25,696 bases of DNA from contig CBFICR010000039.1 of assembly GCA_965661105.1 (NCBI GenBank), positions 1 to 25,696 of the forward strand. The letters run 5' to 3'. Shown here in pieces: positions 7,274-15,256 of the stretch. Positions within the stretch are counted from its first letter, which is position 1. Each line of letters opens with the position of its first letter. The notes beneath the pieces were generated by a model. It had not been told where the DNA came from. It did not search any database and saw only the letters and a list, made by a program, of their open reading frames with translations. This DNA comes from Eutrophocola sp965661105. Lineage in GTDB: Bacteria; Pseudomonadota; Gammaproteobacteria; Pseudomonadales; Pseudohongiellaceae. Both the position numbers and the translations under genes were made by a program.

Positions 7274-8044
7274 TCAGCTAGCCTTTTCTTGCGGACTATC
7301 GGGAAAGGCGTAACCAGGTAATTCAAGATGGACGAGTCCCCTAATATTATTACGCTGAATTTTTGCCATGACCCGTGAAATGCGATTTTTTAAGGTAACA
7401 GGCATGTCCAAAAACTTTAATCCTACCTGTTTTTGGCCACTATGAAGCTCATTGATGTGGCATAACTCAACTTTGCAAATAAATCGAATAAGGGACTGTA
7501 TTTCTATTTGGCAATTTTCAATAGACATACCGGTTTCCAGAATTGCTCCTTTGTCATTGTCTAATTGACATAGGGTTCCGCCCATAGAAAAGTCATGACA
7601 GATACCTATCAGTTTATTACTTTCATGCTCCGGTAACTCCAGTTTCACTTTTGTATGCAATTGTTGAAGAGATACCCTATAGGATGATCTTTTTTGATTC
7701 TTGATCAAGGATTGTGGAAAGTGCATGCGGCAAATCTCGGGCTTTTCGCTACTTTCAGGGATTACCAGTTCGGATACGAAAGTAAGATTGCCATAAGTGA
7801 GTGATGTTTTAATTTCAATTTGTGGAGAAATAGTATTAAGTTCACTTGTCGGTGGCATAAACATCCGCAAATAAAGCAGCTTTGATTCATCATCAATTTT
7901 TTGAATTGTTGATTGATAGGTTTTGAGAGAGCCCGCTCCAGGAAAACTAATCAGCAGATTTTTTTTTTGCTCATGTAGTTCGTGCAGATAATGGCTTATC
8001 AGAGCTGGGCTTGTAACCAGCGTTGTTCCCTGTTGATTTACCAT
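7274..8044 (-). CDS. flgZ: c-di-GMP-binding flagellar brake protein FlgZ (YcgR-like, PilZ domain)
   Basis: FlgZ/YcgR proteins bind cyclic di-GMP and slow swimming by acting on the motor. In Pseudomonas FlgZ works with the MotCD stators, and motCD is also encoded here. The 256-residue protein has a YcgR-type N-terminal beta domain (about 10-110) and a C-terminal PilZ domain (about 115-240). Both c-di-GMP motifs are visible: RSSYR at 119-123 (RxxxR) and DFSMGG at 151-156 (DxSxxG). A conserved VGLKFLDMP motif follows. It lies 34 bases downstream of flgN, as in the Pseudomonas flgA-flgM-flgN-flgZ order. No terminator is visible after it, so readthrough into the GAF-like gene is possible. Confidence 0.92.
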   Translation of the reverse strand: MVNQQGTTLVTSPALISHYLHELHEQKKNLLISFPGAGSLKTYQSTIQKIDDESKLLYLRMFMPPTSELNTISPQIEIKTSLTYGNLTFVSELVIPESSEKPEICRMHFPQSLIKNQKRSSYRVSLQQLHTKVKLELPEHESNKLIGICHDFSMGGTLCQLDNDKGAILETGMSIENCQIEIQSLIRFICKVELCHINELHSGQKQVGLKFLDMPVTLKNRISRVMAKIQRNNIRGLVHLELPGYAFPDSPQEKAS

Positions 8045-8078
8045 TTAACTATTCCCGATACTGACAAAATAACAGGCT

Positions 8079-8531
8079 TTATAAGGCAATGTGATTACGT
8101 GTATTGTGAACCGGCTCTGCCTGGCCATTTGCACCGTAAGTCATGTCGGCTGAAGGCAGCGTCCCAGTCATTTTTCCAAGCAGACTTTTTATAAGTCCAC
8201 TACGGCGATGGATGAGTTGACCTATATAGCGGTTTTCTTCCAAACAAAGAGTACTTATTTCCGCAAGTTGGGCAAAAAGATTTTCAAGATCGCCATGGCG
8301 TTGAATATAGTCTTTGTTTATTTGATGCGTCTGCATATCAGTCGTGCGTTGGTTGGTTGCAGCTTGCAGACGTTCAACGAGTTTTTCTTTTTGCTGGCTA
8401 TGCAGGGACATTTTACTATCGTCCACCGAAGTTAATGCCGTTTTTTCGTCTTTCAATAAGGCCAGTAATTCACCAGCCAGGGTAATTTCCTGATTAAGAC
8501 CGAGGAACAATGTGTTGTGGATCTCTTTCAT
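8079..8531 (-). CDS. flgN: Flagellar export chaperone FlgN
   Basis: FlgN is a cytoplasmic chaperone that keeps the hook-filament junction proteins FlgK and FlgL unfolded and delivers them to the export gate. The 150-residue protein is largely helical and charged, with the family's long coiled-coil pattern (about 1-70) and a conserved later part (LCLEENRYIGQLIHRRSGLI). The TYGANGQ near the C-terminus matches the family's TYGxxG tail. It follows flgM by only 11 bases, so the two should be co-transcribed. Its clients FlgK and FlgL are encoded at 16820-19976. Family identity rests on this C-terminal signature and on position. Confidence 0.9.
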   Translation of the reverse strand: MKEIHNTLFLGLNQEITLAGELLALLKDEKTALTSVDDSKMSLHSQQKEKLVERLQAATNQRTTDMQTHQINKDYIQRHGDLENLFAQLAEISTLCLEENRYIGQLIHRRSGLIKSLLGKMTGTLPSADMTYGANGQAEPVHNTRNHIAL

Positions 8532-8542
8532 GATTTTCAGGC

Positions 8543-8872
8543 TTAGCTATCCTGATTGTTGTTATCTGATTCAAAGCTAATAATGCTTTGTGCAATTTTT
8601 TCAGCATCCATGGTTAAGGTGCCATCTGCCAGCGCCTGCTTGATTTCAGCTACTTTTGAGGCATCAACAACAGGCATATCTGTCAGGGTTTTTGATAATT
8701 CACTCAAGCGAGATAACTGGGATGACACTGATAATGATTCACCAGGAGTGGGGCCAGAGATATTGCTGCTGGTGGCGGCGGTGGACGACTGTTTTTTTTC
8801 AGTGGGTGTCTTTTCATTAGCCTTCATCTGTACGGCTGAAATTGTATTTTTTGTATTGATATCGTTACTCAT
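8543..8872 (-). CDS. flgM: Anti-sigma-28 factor FlgM
   Basis: FlgM binds FliA and blocks late flagellar transcription until it is exported through the finished hook. The protein has 109 residues with a disordered polar N-terminal half rich in Ser, Thr and Lys (1-60). The C-terminal half shows the sigma-binding signature VVDASKVAEIKQALADGTL followed by DAEKIAQSIISF (about 67-101). The 96-base gap to flgA contains a sigma-28-like promoter (8933-8960). That would give the usual feedback loop in which FliA drives its own inhibitor, in addition to readthrough from the sigma-54 promoter of flgA. Confidence 0.95.
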   Translation of the reverse strand: MSNDINTKNTISAVQMKANEKTPTEKKQSSTAATSSNISGPTPGESLSVSSQLSRLSELSKTLTDMPVVDASKVAEIKQALADGTLTMDAEKIAQSIISFESDNNNQDS

Positions 8873-8932
8873 TGCCTTGAATCCTTTGCTAAAAAAGTTC
8901 TACTGGTCCATTAGGGACTATTCTATATATAG

Positions 8933-8960
8933 TTTACGACTATATGTCTTAATAACTTTA
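8933..8960 (-). promoter_or_regulatory. Sigma-28-like promoter of flgM
   Basis: On the - strand the -35 element TAAA(G) is followed, 16 bases later, by GTCGTAAA. The usual pattern is TAAA, 15 bases, GCCGATAA. The core GTCGTAA recurs in front of fliC. Start would be near 8925, giving a leader of about 50 bases. Confidence 0.5.
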
Positions 8961-8968
8961 GTGTTTAT

Positions 8969-9721
8969 TTACATTCTCACGACAACACTGGAATCTTCCT
9001 GAACAATGGCATGAATAGTTCTTCCGGAATTTTTATTTTGAACTGAAATAAGTTGCCCTGAAGTCCCACTCTCAAGGGCGATGCCATTCATTTTAACGTC
9101 AATACCAGGGATGCTGGCATGAATCACGACTGCTTGACCGCGTTTTATTAATTCTTTCGCGCGTAAGAGTCGGTTGCTGAGCACATCCCCGGGCTGAATA
9201 TTTCGTAACAGTTCTTTATTGGATAGCTGGGATGAATTCGTCAAATATCCTGCAGGCGCCTCCGATAGCGCTATTTCCTTTAGCTCCAGAGTGTCCATTG
9301 TTGGCGATTCCCCACGCTGGAAATAGCGATTTGTTATCAGCACTTCTACACGGGCATCGACTTGCACCGGTACGTACAGTGTCCAGGGTGAATTACCATT
9401 ACAGCGAACACCAACTGTGGTTCTTCCCATGTTTTCGCTGCTTGTCATAGAAAATGTTTCCAGCGCTATATCACATACAGCCAGGCGCAAACGTGGATCT
9501 ATACTGTTGGCTGTGGCAGTTACGCGAGACACGTCAATTGAATATTGTGAGATGTGCTTCAGGGCAAAGTTTTCTGCTGCCTTACGTATGTCGTTTATAT
9601 CGTGAGCCTGATTTTCCGCATTGACTGATTTGACTGCAAAAGCTGGCAGGACCACTGCGAAAAGCAGAAGCAGGTGGTGCAAGACGCTTCTATCCAGAAT
9701 TGTCATTATTTTGACTGTCAT
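8969..9721 (-). CDS. flgA: P-ring assembly chaperone FlgA
   Basis: FlgA is a periplasmic chaperone needed to assemble FlgI into the P ring. From ATG 9721 the protein has 250 residues: a Sec signal peptide with the hydrophobic core LLLLFAVVLPAFA and likely cleavage after VNA (about residue 34), a variable N-terminal region, and the C-terminal SAF/ChapFlgA domain. That domain includes RGESPTMDTLELKEIALSEAP, NIQPGDVLSNRLLR, IKRGQAVVIHASIPGIDVKMNG and the final VQNKNSGRTIHAIVQEDSSVVV. A longer frame from GTG 9769 exists but would put 16 extra residues before the signal peptide. GGGAA just upstream favours 9721. It has its own sigma-54 promoter (9825-9840), diverging from flgB. Confidence 0.93.
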   Translation of the reverse strand: MTVKIMTILDRSVLHHLLLLFAVVLPAFAVKSVNAENQAHDINDIRKAAENFALKHISQYSIDVSRVTATANSIDPRLRLAVCDIALETFSMTSSENMGRTTVGVRCNGNSPWTLYVPVQVDARVEVLITNRYFQRGESPTMDTLELKEIALSEAPAGYLTNSSQLSNKELLRNIQPGDVLSNRLLRAKELIKRGQAVVIHASIPGIDVKMNGIALESGTSGQLISVQNKNSGRTIHAIVQEDSSVVVRM

Positions 9722-9824
9722 GGTAATTCCCGGTGTTGAAAATAAACTAATCAGGCATTTTTTTGGCACTTTAATGATTGAGCCCCAATAAAATGCGGTT
9801 TTTTACTAATATAGTCATGGAATA

Positions 9825-9840
9825 TGCAAAGCATGTGCCA
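9825..9840 (-). promoter_or_regulatory. Sigma-54 (-24/-12) promoter of flgA
   Basis: The - strand reads TGGCACATGCTTTGCA, with GG and GC at exact -24/-12 spacing and one departure from TGGCACGN4TTGCW. The predicted start near 9814 leaves a leader of about 93 bases before the ATG at 9721. It probably drives flgA-flgM-flgN-flgZ. Confidence 0.82.
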
Positions 9841-9857
9841 GCCTACAAAAATATTAC

Positions 9858-9882
9858 AACGAGGTTTTTGACCCGTTTTTTT
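9858..9882 (+). terminator. Terminator-like hairpin between the divergent promoters
   Basis: AACG, bulged A, GGT, loop TTTTG, ACC, CGTT, then a T-run. The short stem with one bulge followed by T's resembles a weak intrinsic terminator on the + strand. No + strand gene precedes it, so it may be fortuitous or may block stray transcription toward flgB. Confidence 0.3.
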
Positions 9883-9921
9883 CATTTTCCCTTGCGCCCT
9901 GTGTCTGCTGCAATGGGCAAG

Positions 9922-9958
9922 CGGCAATAATTGCCGTCATTACCTACCATTTTTGCCG
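9922..9958. promoter_or_regulatory. Candidate shared enhancer: CGGCAA/TTGCCG dyad plus half-site
   Basis: CGGCAATAATTGCCG at 9922-9936 is a perfect 7-1-7 palindrome. A second TTGCCG lies at 9953-9958, 22 bases (about two helical turns) from the first TTGCCG. The dyad centre is about 115 bases upstream of the predicted flgA start and about 130 bases upstream of the flgB start, the usual range for activators of sigma-54 polymerase. The likely binder is an FlrC/FleR- or FleQ/FlrA-type activator encoded outside the window. Confidence 0.6.
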
Positions 9959-10032
9959 CTACTTACCTGTTTTATTCCATTGCTTTAATCAATAAATACT
10001 CAAGCTTTTGAAAGTTCGACTATTTTTCTAGC

Positions 10033-10048
10033 TGGCACAGCTATTGCT
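10033..10048 (+). promoter_or_regulatory. Sigma-54 (-24/-12) promoter of the flgB operon
   Basis: TGGCACAGCTATTGCT matches TGGCACGN4TTGCW with one change and exact GG/GC spacing. The expected start near 10059 gives a leader of about 84 bases before the flgB GTG. It would drive flgB through flgJ and perhaps flgKL. Confidence 0.85.
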
Positions 10049-10142
10049 ATGTTTTTAACAAGAACGCTAAAAACCCGATCTGGCCTGACAATGATTGTTT
10101 GGCTAAAAAATAACGACTATTGGGCTAAAGGAGAAACAAGCA

Positions 10143-10538
10143 GTGAACTTGATAGACAAGGCTTTTGGAACTCATCCCCAGGCGATTACTCTGTTGTCAC
10201 AACGTAGTTCGGTATTGTCATCGAATATTGCCAACGCCAGTTCCGCTGACTATAAGGCCCGGGATTTCGATTTCAGATCGATGCTGCAGACAGAGCAACT
10301 TAATCAGAAGGTCAGACTCGACACCACAAGAGCTGGTCATATAGGTGAAAGCTCTACAGGGCAATCCAGCGATTTACTGTATCGGGTACCGACAAAGAAT
10401 GTGAGTAATGGCAATACCGTGGAAGCGGAAGTTGAGCAGACTGCTTTTGCTGAAAATGCCATGCGCTATCAGAGCAGTCTGACTTTCCTTAGTGGAACTA
10501 TTTCCGGACTTAAACTTGCTATTAAAGGGACACGATAG
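10143..10538 (+). CDS. flgB: Flagellar proximal rod protein FlgB
   Basis: FlgB is a proximal rod subunit placed near the MS ring, exported through the type III gate. It has 131 residues, the usual family length. The N-terminal rod motif reads LLSQRSSVLSSNIANASSADYKARDFDF (about 19-46), and the C-terminal part NAMRYQSSLTFLSGTISGLKLAIKGT is typical. It starts with GTG at 10143, supported by AAGGAG at 10128-10133. It is the first gene of the flg operon behind the sigma-54 promoter at 10033-10048 and lies 2 bases before flgC. Confidence 0.96.
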   Translation: MNLIDKAFGTHPQAITLLSQRSSVLSSNIANASSADYKARDFDFRSMLQTEQLNQKVRLDTTRAGHIGESSTGQSSDLLYRVPTKNVSNGNTVEAEVEQTAFAENAMRYQSSLTFLSGTISGLKLAIKGTR

Positions 10539-10540
10539 TT

Positions 10541-10957
10541 ATGAGTGGCATTTCCAACTCTTTTAATATTTCCGGTACCGCATTGAATGCGCAAAGCATT
10601 TCTATCAGTACCATCGCAAAAAATATGGCGAATGCCCAGGTCATAAGTGGCACTGAGGCTGGGGCCTATCGGGCACAACGACCGGTTTTTTCAGCCATGC
10701 TGGATGACTCCGCCAAGGGCGGGACTGCGGGTGGCGTCCAGGTTGATGGCTTCCTGCAGAGCAACGGTCTCATTGAACGTAAACGTATGCCGGAGCATCC
10801 ACTGGCAGACAATGATGGTTATGTCTTCCTCTCCAACGTCAACATGGTAGAAGAAATGACCAATATGATCGAAGCATCAAGAAACTATCAATCCAATGTA
10901 GAAGTGCTGAACACATCCAAACAATTAATCATGCGAACACTGAATCTGGGTAACTAG
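10541..10957 (+). CDS. flgC: Flagellar proximal rod protein FlgC
   Basis: FlgC is a proximal rod subunit that stacks with FlgB, FlgF and FlgG. It has 138 residues. The N-terminal helix resembles the family pattern (GTALNAQSISISTIAKNMANAQ), although the usual NIANA reads NMANA. The conserved C-terminal signature is present: NVNMVEEMTNMIEASRNYQS, then KQLIMRTLNLG. It follows flgB by two bases and is clearly co-translated with it. Confidence 0.96.
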   Translation: MSGISNSFNISGTALNAQSISISTIAKNMANAQVISGTEAGAYRAQRPVFSAMLDDSAKGGTAGGVQVDGFLQSNGLIERKRMPEHPLADNDGYVFLSNVNMVEEMTNMIEASRNYQSNVEVLNTSKQLIMRTLNLGN

Positions 10958-11006
10958 TAGTCAGGGGCAAGATGATCAGAAAAATACTGAACGGCAGGAG
11001 TCAACT

Positions 11007-11669
11007 ATGAATTTACAACAAATTCTCGGTAGCGGAACCAGCAAGATAAGTGACCAGCTTGGCGGTGGTTCCGAATTGGGACAAGACGACTTTATGCGTT
11101 TGCTTGTTGCACAAATGAAAAATCAGGACCCGACCAATCCGGCGGACAACAGTGAATTTCTCAGCCAGATAGCTCAGTTCAATATGGTGTCAGGTATCGA
11201 TGATCTTGGTAAATCATTTAATGGTATTGCCAGTACTTTGTATTCTGCTCAAGCCATGCAGGCAGCGGGGCTGGTGGGACGTGAAGTACTTACAGAATCT
11301 GCTACGGCAATTGTACAGACAGGGCTGCCAGTGAGCGGCGTTATGGATTTTGATAATAGTGCCAGCGCAGTCTCGCTCACTATACGCAATGCTGCCGGTG
11401 AGATGGTTGATGTGGTTGATTTGGGCATAGCTCAGCCGGGATCACGGAACTTTAGCTGGCAAGGAACGGATTTCAACGGTGATCAGGTGGCACCAGGGCA
11501 GTACAGTTTTCAGGTTGAAGGTTTTAGTAATGGGCAGCAGCTTGGAGTCCCGGTGCGCATGTTTAATACCGTGGACAGTGTCTCCGTTAATAAAACCAAT
11601 TCGACCATTCAGTTACACCTGAACAGTGGTGAAAGCGTAGGTCTATCGCAAATCAGTGAATATAAATAA
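11007..11669 (+). CDS. flgD: Flagellar hook-capping protein FlgD
   Basis: FlgD forms the temporary cap under which FlgE hook subunits polymerise. The 220-residue protein has the conserved N-terminal segment GQDDFMRLLVAQMKNQDPTN followed by NSEFLSQIAQFNMVSGIDDL (about 25-65). A C-terminal FlgD Ig/tudor-like region follows, with FSWQGTDFNGDQVAPGQYSF near 150-170. It lies 49 bases after flgC with GGCAGGAG before the ATG, and 14 bases before flgE. Confidence 0.96.
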   Translation: MNLQQILGSGTSKISDQLGGGSELGQDDFMRLLVAQMKNQDPTNPADNSEFLSQIAQFNMVSGIDDLGKSFNGIASTLYSAQAMQAAGLVGREVLTESATAIVQTGLPVSGVMDFDNSASAVSLTIRNAAGEMVDVVDLGIAQPGSRNFSWQGTDFNGDQVAPGQYSFQVEGFSNGQQLGVPVRMFNTVDSVSVNKTNSTIQLHLNSGESVGLSQISEYK

Positions 11670-11683
11670 ACGAGGAATACATT

Positions 11684-12943
11684 ATGTCATTTGAAACAGC
11701 AGTCTCAGGAATCAAGGCATCAAACACCAGTCTGGGGATTATCGGTAACAATATTGCTAATGCCGGTACTACTGGATTTAAAACTTCACGGGGCGAATTT
11801 GCCGATGTCTATGCCTCCGGTGCTTTCAGCAATGATGAAGGCAAAGGCGTTGCGGTCACTGGTGTCAGCCAGTCTTTTTCCCAGGGAAATATCCGTTTTA
11901 CCGATAATATTCTCGACATGGCCGTTAACGGTGGCGGTTTTTTTGTACTCAATGACAATGGTTCCAATATCTATACCAGGGCAGGTAACTTTCAGGTAGA
12001 CCGTGACGGCTATGTCGTAAATCCGGCCGGTAATCGTCTGGTTGCTTTTAATACTACCAGCAGTGGTACGCCCACCAGTGAAATAATTGACCTGCGAATT
12101 GATACTTCCCTGATACAGCCACAAGCAACAAGCCAGGTGGATATCAGTGCCAACCTCGATTCACGCCAATCTCCACCAGCGCTAGCCTGGCCGGGTGCTG
12201 GTTTTGATGCCTTTGCAACACCGGCAACAGCGCCATCACCGGATATGTATAACTCATCGACCTCGGTCACTCTCATGGACAGCCTGGGTAATGCCCATAT
12301 CCAGAGTATCTATTTTGTTAAAACCGCTGTCCCCAACGAGTGGAATGTCTATAGCCTGATTGATGGCGTGTCAACCTCTGGCCCTGACACGATGACCTTT
12401 GACAGTTCCGGCCAGCTCCCGGCAGCGAGTCTGCCTTTATCAATTAATGTCAGTGGCTGGACGCCACTGGATAACACTGGAGCTGCCAATGGTGCGGCTA
12501 CGCAGACCTTTTCTATGGCGCTGTCAGAAGCAACTCAGTTTGGCAGTGATTTCAGTGTCAGCGGCATCAAGCAGGATGGTTATACCACCGGACAATTACG
12601 TGGCATGGAAGTAGGGGATAACGGCATTATGTTCGCCCGTTTTACAAACGGCCAATCCCGCGCCATGGGTCAGCTTGCCCTCGCTAATTTTAATAACTCT
12701 GCCGGTCTGCAGCCGTTGGGCGGCACAACCTGGATAGAAACCTTTGCTTCCGGACAGGCAACACTGGGTGCTGCTGGTACTTCCGGACTGGGCAATGTTC
12801 AGTCCGGTGCTCTGGAAGACTCAAATGTCGAAGTTACCCAGCAGCTGGTTGACATGATCGTTGCGCAAAGAAATTTTCAGGCCAATGCCAAGATGATTCA
12901 GACTGAAGACACCATTACCCAGACTGTGATTAATCTGCGCTAG
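11684..12943 (+). CDS. flgE: Flagellar hook protein FlgE
   Basis: FlgE is the structural subunit of the hook, the universal joint between rod and filament. It has 419 residues. The N-terminal D0 motif SLGIIGNNIANAGTTGFKTSR (about 17-37) and the D1 motif VNGGGFFVLND match the family, as does the C-terminal NVEVTQQLVDMIVAQRNFQA with a final TEDTITQTVINLR. The middle (about 150-330) carries the surface domains, which vary between species. CGAGGA precedes the ATG. It is part of the tight flgD-flgE-flgF-flgG run. Confidence 0.97.
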   Translation: MSFETAVSGIKASNTSLGIIGNNIANAGTTGFKTSRGEFADVYASGAFSNDEGKGVAVTGVSQSFSQGNIRFTDNILDMAVNGGGFFVLNDNGSNIYTRAGNFQVDRDGYVVNPAGNRLVAFNTTSSGTPTSEIIDLRIDTSLIQPQATSQVDISANLDSRQSPPALAWPGAGFDAFATPATAPSPDMYNSSTSVTLMDSLGNAHIQSIYFVKTAVPNEWNVYSLIDGVSTSGPDTMTFDSSGQLPAASLPLSINVSGWTPLDNTGAANGAATQTFSMALSEATQFGSDFSVSGIKQDGYTTGQLRGMEVGDNGIMFARFTNGQSRAMGQLALANFNNSAGLQPLGGTTWIETFASGQATLGAAGTSGLGNVQSGALEDSNVEVTQQLVDMIVAQRNFQANAKMIQTEDTITQTVINLR

Positions 12944-12981
12944 GCAAGCCTTGAAAGTCAATAAAGAGTAGAGGAAAACTC

Positions 12982-13692
12982 ATGTCTGAATTAATGCTGA
13001 ATGTCATGAATGGTGCCAAGCAAATCATGCGGGCACAGGCGGTGAATGCGAACAATCTTGCTAATGCCAGTACTACCGGGTTTCGGAGGGAAGTATCCCA
13101 TTTGATGGGCAGTGATGTAGATGATGGTTTGCGCAGTAATACTGATTTTAGCCAGGGTGTGGTGAGGACAACGGATCGGGATCTGGATATCAGTGTCAAT
13201 GGTGAGGGATGGATTGCCATTCAGTCACCGGATGGCACTGAGGCCTATACCCGTCGCGGAGATTTGCAGCTCAATGCCCTGGGGCAATTAACCGATGGTA
13301 GCAGAAATCCTGTTATCGGAAATAGTGGTCCTATTGCAATTCCGCCTTTTACTGCTATTGAAATCGGTACCGATGGTTCCATTTCCATTCAGCCTGCGGG
13401 GCAGGACCCAAACACTCTGGCACTCATTGACCGCATCAAGCTGGTGTTGCCAGCCGCAGGCGAAATACAGCGAAGTGAAGATGGCATGATGCGTACCAGT
13501 GACCGCAATCCTCTGGTAGCCGATGCTGCAGTGGGCATTACGCCACGCAGTCTTGAGAGTAGTAATGTGAATTCTGTTGAAGAAATGGTCAAAATGATAG
13601 ACCTGGCACGCCAGTTTGAAGCCCAGATACAGCTGATGCAGTCTGCCAAGGAAAATGCCAGCGTGCTATCAAAATTATTAACACTGAGTTAG
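12982..13692 (+). CDS. flgF: Flagellar proximal rod protein FlgF
   Basis: FlgF is a proximal rod subunit between FlgC and the distal rod FlgG. It has 236 residues. It has the rod/hook N-terminal motif NANNLANASTTGFRREVSHL, the conserved GDLQLNALGQL segment and the C-terminal signature NSVEEMVKMIDLARQFEAQI. It sits between flgE and flgG, as in most flagellar operons, and is 15 bases before flgG. Distinguished from FlgG by shorter length and the lack of the QRAYE motif. Confidence 0.95.
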   Translation: MSELMLNVMNGAKQIMRAQAVNANNLANASTTGFRREVSHLMGSDVDDGLRSNTDFSQGVVRTTDRDLDISVNGEGWIAIQSPDGTEAYTRRGDLQLNALGQLTDGSRNPVIGNSGPIAIPPFTAIEIGTDGSISIQPAGQDPNTLALIDRIKLVLPAAGEIQRSEDGMMRTSDRNPLVADAAVGITPRSLESSNVNSVEEMVKMIDLARQFEAQIQLMQSAKENASVLSKLLTLS

Positions 13693-13707
13693 GAAAGGAG
13701 AGAGATT

Positions 13708-14493
13708 ATGAATCAGGCCTTATGGATAGCAAAGACAGGTTTGGATGCGCAGCAGACCAAGATGTCCGTTATTTCAAACAATCTGGCCAATGCCAGTACC
13801 AGCGCCTATAAACGAAGTCGGGCAGTTTTTGAGGATCTGTTATACCAGAATCAGCGCCAACCTGGTGCTCAATCCAGTCAGGACAGTTTGTTTCCTACTG
13901 GTTTAATGCTGGGCACCGGTGTTCGTACCGTCGCCACAGAAAAACTCTTTAGTCAGGGCAATATGTCACAGACAGAGAATCCCCTGGATATTGGTATTGA
14001 TGGGCAGGGATTTATTCAGGTGATGATGCCTGATGGCAATATGGCCTATACCCGTGCCGGGGAATTGCAAATTGATAATCAGGGCCAGTTGGTAAATTCC
14101 AGTGGTTTTAGTATACAGCCCGCGGTCACTATTCCCCAGGATGCTCTGAGTATTACGATAGCTGAAGATGGCACAGTTTCTGTGACTCAGCCCGGTAATG
14201 CGGCAAGTATGCAGGTCGGCACAATTCAATTGGCTGACTTCGTCAATCCCGCAGGCTTGCAGCCCATGGGCAGTAATCTATTTCTTGAAACCAGCAGCAG
14301 TGGCGCTCCCTTGAACGGAAATCCTGGCGTTAATGGCCTTGGTACATTACTCCAGGGCTTTATCGAGGAATCCAATGTCAATGTGGTAGAGGAATTGGTC
14401 AGTATGATAGAAACCCAGCGTGCCTATGAAATGAACAGTCGTTCTATCTCCACAAGTGATCAGATGCTGCAGTATGTCAGCAATAATCTATAG
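13708..14493 (+). CDS. flgG: Flagellar distal rod protein FlgG
   Basis: FlgG forms the distal rod that crosses the periplasm inside the P and L rings. The length of 261 matches the nearly constant family length. The start (MNQALWIAKTGLDAQQTKMS) and VISNNLANASTSAYKRSRA are diagnostic, as are GNMSQTENPLDIGIDGQGF, AYTRAGELQIDNQGQLV and the C-terminal ESNVNVVEELVSMIETQRAY. GGAAAGGAGAG just upstream is a strong ribosome binding site. Confidence 0.97.
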   Translation: MNQALWIAKTGLDAQQTKMSVISNNLANASTSAYKRSRAVFEDLLYQNQRQPGAQSSQDSLFPTGLMLGTGVRTVATEKLFSQGNMSQTENPLDIGIDGQGFIQVMMPDGNMAYTRAGELQIDNQGQLVNSSGFSIQPAVTIPQDALSITIAEDGTVSVTQPGNAASMQVGTIQLADFVNPAGLQPMGSNLFLETSSSGAPLNGNPGVNGLGTLLQGFIEESNVNVVEELVSMIETQRAYEMNSRSISTSDQMLQYVSNNL

Positions 14494-14504
14494 CGAGTAA
14501 AACA

Positions 14505-15185
14505 ATGACCTACTATTCCAAAGGCATGTATTGCAAAAGTTTGCTGTTGCCCATCGCCGCATTGCTGGTAACCGGGTGTAGCAGTACGACGCAGAATATT
14601 GATTCGATGCCAATGCCTGATTATTCGAAGGCACCTGTTGAATCGCTTAGCGCTAGCGGATCCATATATGAAGAAGGCAGGGGCATTTCACTATTTCAGG
14701 ATTGGAAGGCAAGGCGAGTTGGTGACATTGTGACAGTTTTTTTGATTGAACAAACATCTGGTCAAAACTCTTCTGACACCTCACTTAGCCAGGCACAAAG
14801 CACCAATATTTCCGCGCCGACCTTTGGCGGTAGCACACGTAATAATATGGTAATCGACCTGAATTCAGGCCGTAGCTTTGCCGGAGACAGTGATAGCAGT
14901 CAAAGCAATCAATTGAATGGCAGTATCACGGTCACCGTTAAGGATGTTTTGTCCAGTGGAAACCTGCTGGTCGTTGGCGAAAAATGGATTCAGATAAACC
15001 AGAGCCGCGAACACATCGAACTACAGGGCATTATCCGTACCAAAGACATCGGTCCTGATAACAGTGTGTTGTCGACTCAGGTTGCCGATGCCCGCATTAC
15101 CTATGCCGGTAATGGCGTTAACAAGGATATGAATACTATGGGTTGGGCGGCTCGTATTGTGTTCAGTTCACTTTGGCCATTCTGA
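14505..15185 (+). CDS. flgH: Flagellar L-ring lipoprotein FlgH
   Basis: FlgH is an outer-membrane lipoprotein that forms the L ring, the outer bushing of the rod. It has 226 residues with a lipoprotein signal peptide ending LLVTGC, so Cys25 would be lipidated. The mature protein shows GSIYEEGRGISLFQDWKARRVGDIVTVFL, NQLNGSITVTVKDVLSSGNLLVVGEKW and the C-terminal IRTKDIGPDNSV and VADARITYAGNG signatures. ATG 14505 gives a normal n-region. It starts 11 bases after flgG. Confidence 0.96.
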   Translation: MTYYSKGMYCKSLLLPIAALLVTGCSSTTQNIDSMPMPDYSKAPVESLSASGSIYEEGRGISLFQDWKARRVGDIVTVFLIEQTSGQNSSDTSLSQAQSTNISAPTFGGSTRNNMVIDLNSGRSFAGDSDSSQSNQLNGSITVTVKDVLSSGNLLVVGEKWIQINQSREHIELQGIIRTKDIGPDNSVLSTQVADARITYAGNGVNKDMNTMGWAARIVFSSLWPF

Positions 15186-15256
15186 AAAATCATCCCGATT
15201 TAATTCCAAGCGGTTACAGTGGTACACCAGGTGTCAACAATGAAACAGGTAAGTAC

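Larger units (their letters stand above)
9722..10142. promoter_or_regulatory. Divergent flgA-flgB control region
   Basis: This 421-base gene-free stretch holds two divergent sigma-54 promoters (9825-9840 on -, 10033-10048 on +). It also holds a central perfect dyad (9922-9936), a further TTGCCG half-site (9953-9958), and a partial IHF-like sequence AATCAA at 9987-9992. A terminator-like hairpin reading on + lies at 9858-9882. The flgB ribosome binding site AAGGAG is at 10128-10133. Confidence 0.8.

Noticed and set aside
15143..15256. Upstream extension of flgI overlapping flgH
   Set aside because: It would bury the signal peptide 38 residues in and lacks conservation. ATG 15257 has a ribosome binding site and gives the family's usual start.
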